24,898 nt of DNA, from assembly GCA_036522495.1 (NCBI GenBank), contig DATDFS010000053.1:1-24898 (forward strand). Reading direction: 5' to 3'. Made by a program: the position numbers and the translations under genes. Positions within the stretch are counted from its first letter, which is position 1; every line of letters starts with the position of its first letter. The notes below the pieces were generated by a model that did no database searches, was not told the origin of the DNA, and saw nothing but the letters and a program-made list of their open reading frames with translations. Below are positions 23,158-24,898 of this stretch, piece after piece. The stretch comes from Nitrososphaera_A sp036522495. Lineage in GTDB: Archaea; Thermoproteota; Nitrososphaeria; Nitrososphaerales; Nitrososphaeraceae.

Positions 23158-23634
23158 TTATTTATTAGCAAGATTTTTGCTGATATCCCTCAGGGTATTT
23201 CCTATATCCTTTAACGTGCTCCCTATATCGTCTTTGATATCTTTGATATTTTCATTCACTTCCTCAAGTGTTGCTTTCGTAGTTGGTAACGTATTATCTG
23301 CAGTATACAGTATTTTCCCTAGTTGCGCCGTGATTAAAGATTGCCTGTAGCTGTAAAAATCAATTGCAGGTCCGTGATATTCCCCCATATCTGACACTTG
23401 ATACATCAAGTTTGATGGTTGTTTGAAAAATCTTACATCGTTTTTACTGACATAATAATGGAAGGATTCAATATTTTTACGCGAACCGCTCACTATAATT
23501 TGGACACTTTTTTCATTCCGTTGATTGACAGCCTTTGCTTGAATATTGTATTCAGCTGCGAGTTCAACCAATGAAAAACGCAGACCTACGTCGAAAATGT
23601 TTTCTCCTCTGATATAAAAAATCCCATCCACCAT
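23158..23634 (-). CDS. Acylphosphatase-like protein with C-terminal coiled coil
   Basis: A 158-residue protein. Residues 5-70 fit the acylphosphatase fold: IFYIRGENIFDVGLRFSLVELAAEYNIQAKAVNQRNEKSVQIIVSGSRKNIESFHYYV. The family loop G-x-V-x-G-V-G-F-R is seen as GENIFDVGLR, with the phosphate-binding Arg at 19, and N37 near the expected Asn, so acyl-phosphate hydrolysis is possible but not certain. Residues about 118-158 form an amphipathic coiled coil (LEEVNENIKDIKDDIGSTLKDIGNTLRDI) absent from ordinary acylphosphatases (about 90-100 residues), suggesting oligomerisation. A TATA-like stretch precedes it and a triplet repeat tract lies upstream. Confidence 0.66.
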   Translation of the reverse strand: MVDGIFYIRGENIFDVGLRFSLVELAAEYNIQAKAVNQRNEKSVQIIVSGSRKNIESFHYYVSKNDVRFFKQPSNLMYQVSDMGEYHGPAIDFYSYRQSLITAQLGKILYTADNTLPTTKATLEEVNENIKDIKDDIGSTLKDIGNTLRDISKNLANK

Positions 23635-23665
23635 GACTTATTGAACAACTGCTCTACCTTTCTTA

Positions 23666-23705
23666 TTACCATTATTATTATTGTTATTATTGTTATTATT
23701 GTTAT
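23666..23705. repeat. ATT/GTT triplet tract
   Basis: An irregular run of ATT/GTT triplets (reading ATTATT... with GTT interruptions) on the plus strand, upstream of the acylphosphatase-like gene's promoter (minus). It is the type of tract that can slip during replication. Confidence 0.7.
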
Positions 23706-23806
23706 CTTCTTTGGTCCTGGGTCCCACCTTGCTCCCTTCATAATTGCTAGCTCCTACAATATGTTGAGGTATACATCCTGGGTTATTAAAATTCGAAACT
23801 TGATAA

Positions 23807-23836
23807 CATATCATATCATATCATATCATATCATAT
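23807..23836. repeat. (CATAT)6 pentanucleotide repeat
   Basis: Six perfect consecutive CATAT units from 23807 to 23836, in the gap between the acylphosphatase-like gene (minus) and the GNAT gene (plus). Length changes here would be slippage-prone. No gene is supported across it. Confidence 0.9.
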
Positions 23837-23972
23837 GGCATACTAAGGCAAATTCCATTTCCATTATAACAAAAAAGTATATCTTGTTAAGAGACGTGAT
23901 AGCTACTTTGCATAGGTCGTTAGTAGACATAAGATAACTAAATGAGTAACTCTATTCGCACTATATCGCCAT

Positions 23973-24025
23973 CTTTTTAGCTTTCTAGTCAGTCATAGAG
24001 ACTTGTTTTGACCGAAGCTAAAAAG
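23973..24025. repeat. 11-bp inverted repeat, hairpin candidate
   Basis: CTTTTTAGCTT (23973-23983) and AAGCTAAAAAG (24015-24025) are perfect mirror arms around a 31-nt loop. A 9-nt direct repeat TAACTCTAT flanks the unit (23947-23955 and 24057-24065). It may be an RNA hairpin or remnant of a mobile element, lying about 95 nt upstream of the GNAT start. Confidence 0.5.
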
Positions 24026-24120
24026 GTTCAAAAATTCACTCACTATAGTAGAGGAATAACTCTATAATTGATCTCAATCTATGATATTGATATCGAAGGA
24101 ATTGTGTGTATATTATAGGC

Positions 24121-24624
24121 ATGAAGTCAGGCTTTAAAGTACGAGTGTTCAATAGAAGAGATTCTGAACGAGTCATAAAGCTTATTTCAAATGTTATTGT
24201 CAATGAATTTAAGTTTAAACTTGAATTTGATAGTTTGGATTCTGATATAATTTGTATTGAGGAACATTACAACATATATAATGCTGGATGCTTTTGGGTT
24301 ACTGAAAACAATGATAACAACACCGACAATCAAATTATTGGTACCATAGCAATAAGAAACTTGAAACAATTTGAATCCACATGCGAGTTAAAGCGCATGT
24401 ATGTATTAAGGGAGTTTAGACGACTAGGAATAGGACAGAAGATGCTCGATACGGCAATAGATTTCGCAAAAAGTGTTGGTTATAAAAGAATAGTTTTAGA
24501 TAGTTCAAAACATTTAGATGCAGCAAGGACCCTATACCTGAAGAAGGGTTTTGTAGATATTCGAAGATACAATGATAACTATAGAGCGGATGTGTTTATG
24601 GAAAAGAAATTACTATCTAGTTAA
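24121..24624 (+). CDS. GNAT-family N-acetyltransferase
   Basis: A 167-residue GNAT enzyme from the ATG at 24121; a GTG at 24106 would add five residues. The acetyl-CoA motif is seen as LKRMYVLREFRRLGIGQKMLDTAIDFAKSVG (R-x-x-G-x-G/A pattern in RRLGIGQ), with the following IVLDSS and ARTLYLKKGFVDI the typical beta-6/helix end. N-terminal residues form the usual acceptor side (FKVRVFNRRDSERVIKLI). The acceptor substrate cannot be told. A TATA is not clear: ATATTGATATC precedes by about 30-40 nt. The upstream gap has repeats, so expression may be affected by them. The 274 nt downstream show no gene. Confidence 0.78.
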   Translation: MKSGFKVRVFNRRDSERVIKLISNVIVNEFKFKLEFDSLDSDIICIEEHYNIYNAGCFWVTENNDNNTDNQIIGTIAIRNLKQFESTCELKRMYVLREFRRLGIGQKMLDTAIDFAKSVGYKRIVLDSSKHLDAARTLYLKKGFVDIRRYNDNYRADVFMEKKLLSS

Positions 24625-24898
24625 TATTTGCATTTAGAGGAATCTAACTTACGTAGAGTGTTGCAGAAAAAATTAAAATGAATACGAACCTGAATGTATA
24701 TCTCGTTATTAAAGCTAAAGGCAATGTAATAATATGTGAAATTTTGTACCTTATTGTATGCTTACTTGTATTGTGATTTTGTTGTGACTCATAGAATTCG
24801 CTAATTAGTGTTGATGTAGGATTTAGAAGCAGGAGCTCTGACCTAGTTATGTGATGTGCACATTAACATCTTATAAAGATCGTCAATAAGCCTAAGAC

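Noticed and set aside
23807..23836. CRISPR-like array
   Set aside because: Units are 5 nt with no spacers, so it is a simple repeat, not a CRISPR.
23641..23937. 98-residue plus-strand frame
   Set aside because: Its text is the translation of the triplet tract and the CATAT repeat (runs of I, V, SYHII); no coding signs.

Overview
The window looks like a piece of an AT-rich ammonia-oxidising archaeal (Thaumarchaeota/Nitrososphaeria) chromosome. Evidence: TATA boxes about 26-30 nt upstream of start codons with almost no leader, a TFB, an archaeal SSB-type OB-fold protein, ribosomal protein eL13, diphthine synthase, a tRNA-Leu with an archaeal bulge-helix-bulge intron, and LysW-carrier lysine/arginine biosynthesis. 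Low GC, a PhaE-like PHA synthase subunit, HTH_45 winged-helix proteins and a GvpD/KaiC-like ATPase would fit a Nitrosocosmicus-like member of Nitrososphaerales; that placement is inference.

Layout. 1-5.6 kb: mostly small single genes, many apparently leaderless: a truncated PRC-barrel-like gene, a DUF5655-like protein, eL13 (minus), a decayed gene (about 1445-1757, minus), a PAC2-family protein, SSB and a 46-residue zinc-ribbon protein (minus), intron-containing tRNA-Leu(CAA), a 132-residue unknown, a 27-residue membrane peptide and an 86-residue protein with an internal duplication. 5.7-9.1 kb: a transcription/regulation block (TFB, two paralogous winged-helix proteins, and a convergent GvpD-like ATPase).

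9.3-19.8 kb, all minus strand: a long amino-acid biosynthesis cluster. In transcription order: argG-lysW2-argX, then after about 130 nt lysY-lysZ-lysJ-lysM, then after about 150 nt homocitrate synthase-lysW1-lysX-lysK-dphB. Many junctions overlap by 4 nt or are nearly abutting. The two LysW carriers and two LysX-type ligases separate a glutamate/arginine entry from an alpha-aminoadipate/lysine entry, while LysY, LysZ, LysJ and LysK appear once each and are presumably shared. Homoaconitase, homoisocitrate dehydrogenase, ornithine carbamoyltransferase and argininosuccinate lyase are not in the window. A divergent ACT-domain gene faces argG across a 76-nt gap rich in TTGG-type half-sites, including a perfect 20-nt palindrome over the ACT-gene start codon; a related palindrome lies upstream of the lysY TATA box.

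19.8-24.9 kb: ACT-domain protein, an HTH protein with a B12-binding-like fold, small unknown genes, PhaE-like protein, an acylphosphatase-like protein with a C-terminal coiled coil, an intergenic region with a triplet tract, (CATAT)6 and an 11-bp inverted repeat, and a GNAT acetyltransferase.

Most novel-looking items: the shared TTGG operator candidates with an ACT regulator beside argG; the HTH/B12-fold regulator with Gln where the cobalamin-ligating His is expected; the DphB-DUF357 fusion at the end of the lysine operon; and several leaderless micro-genes.
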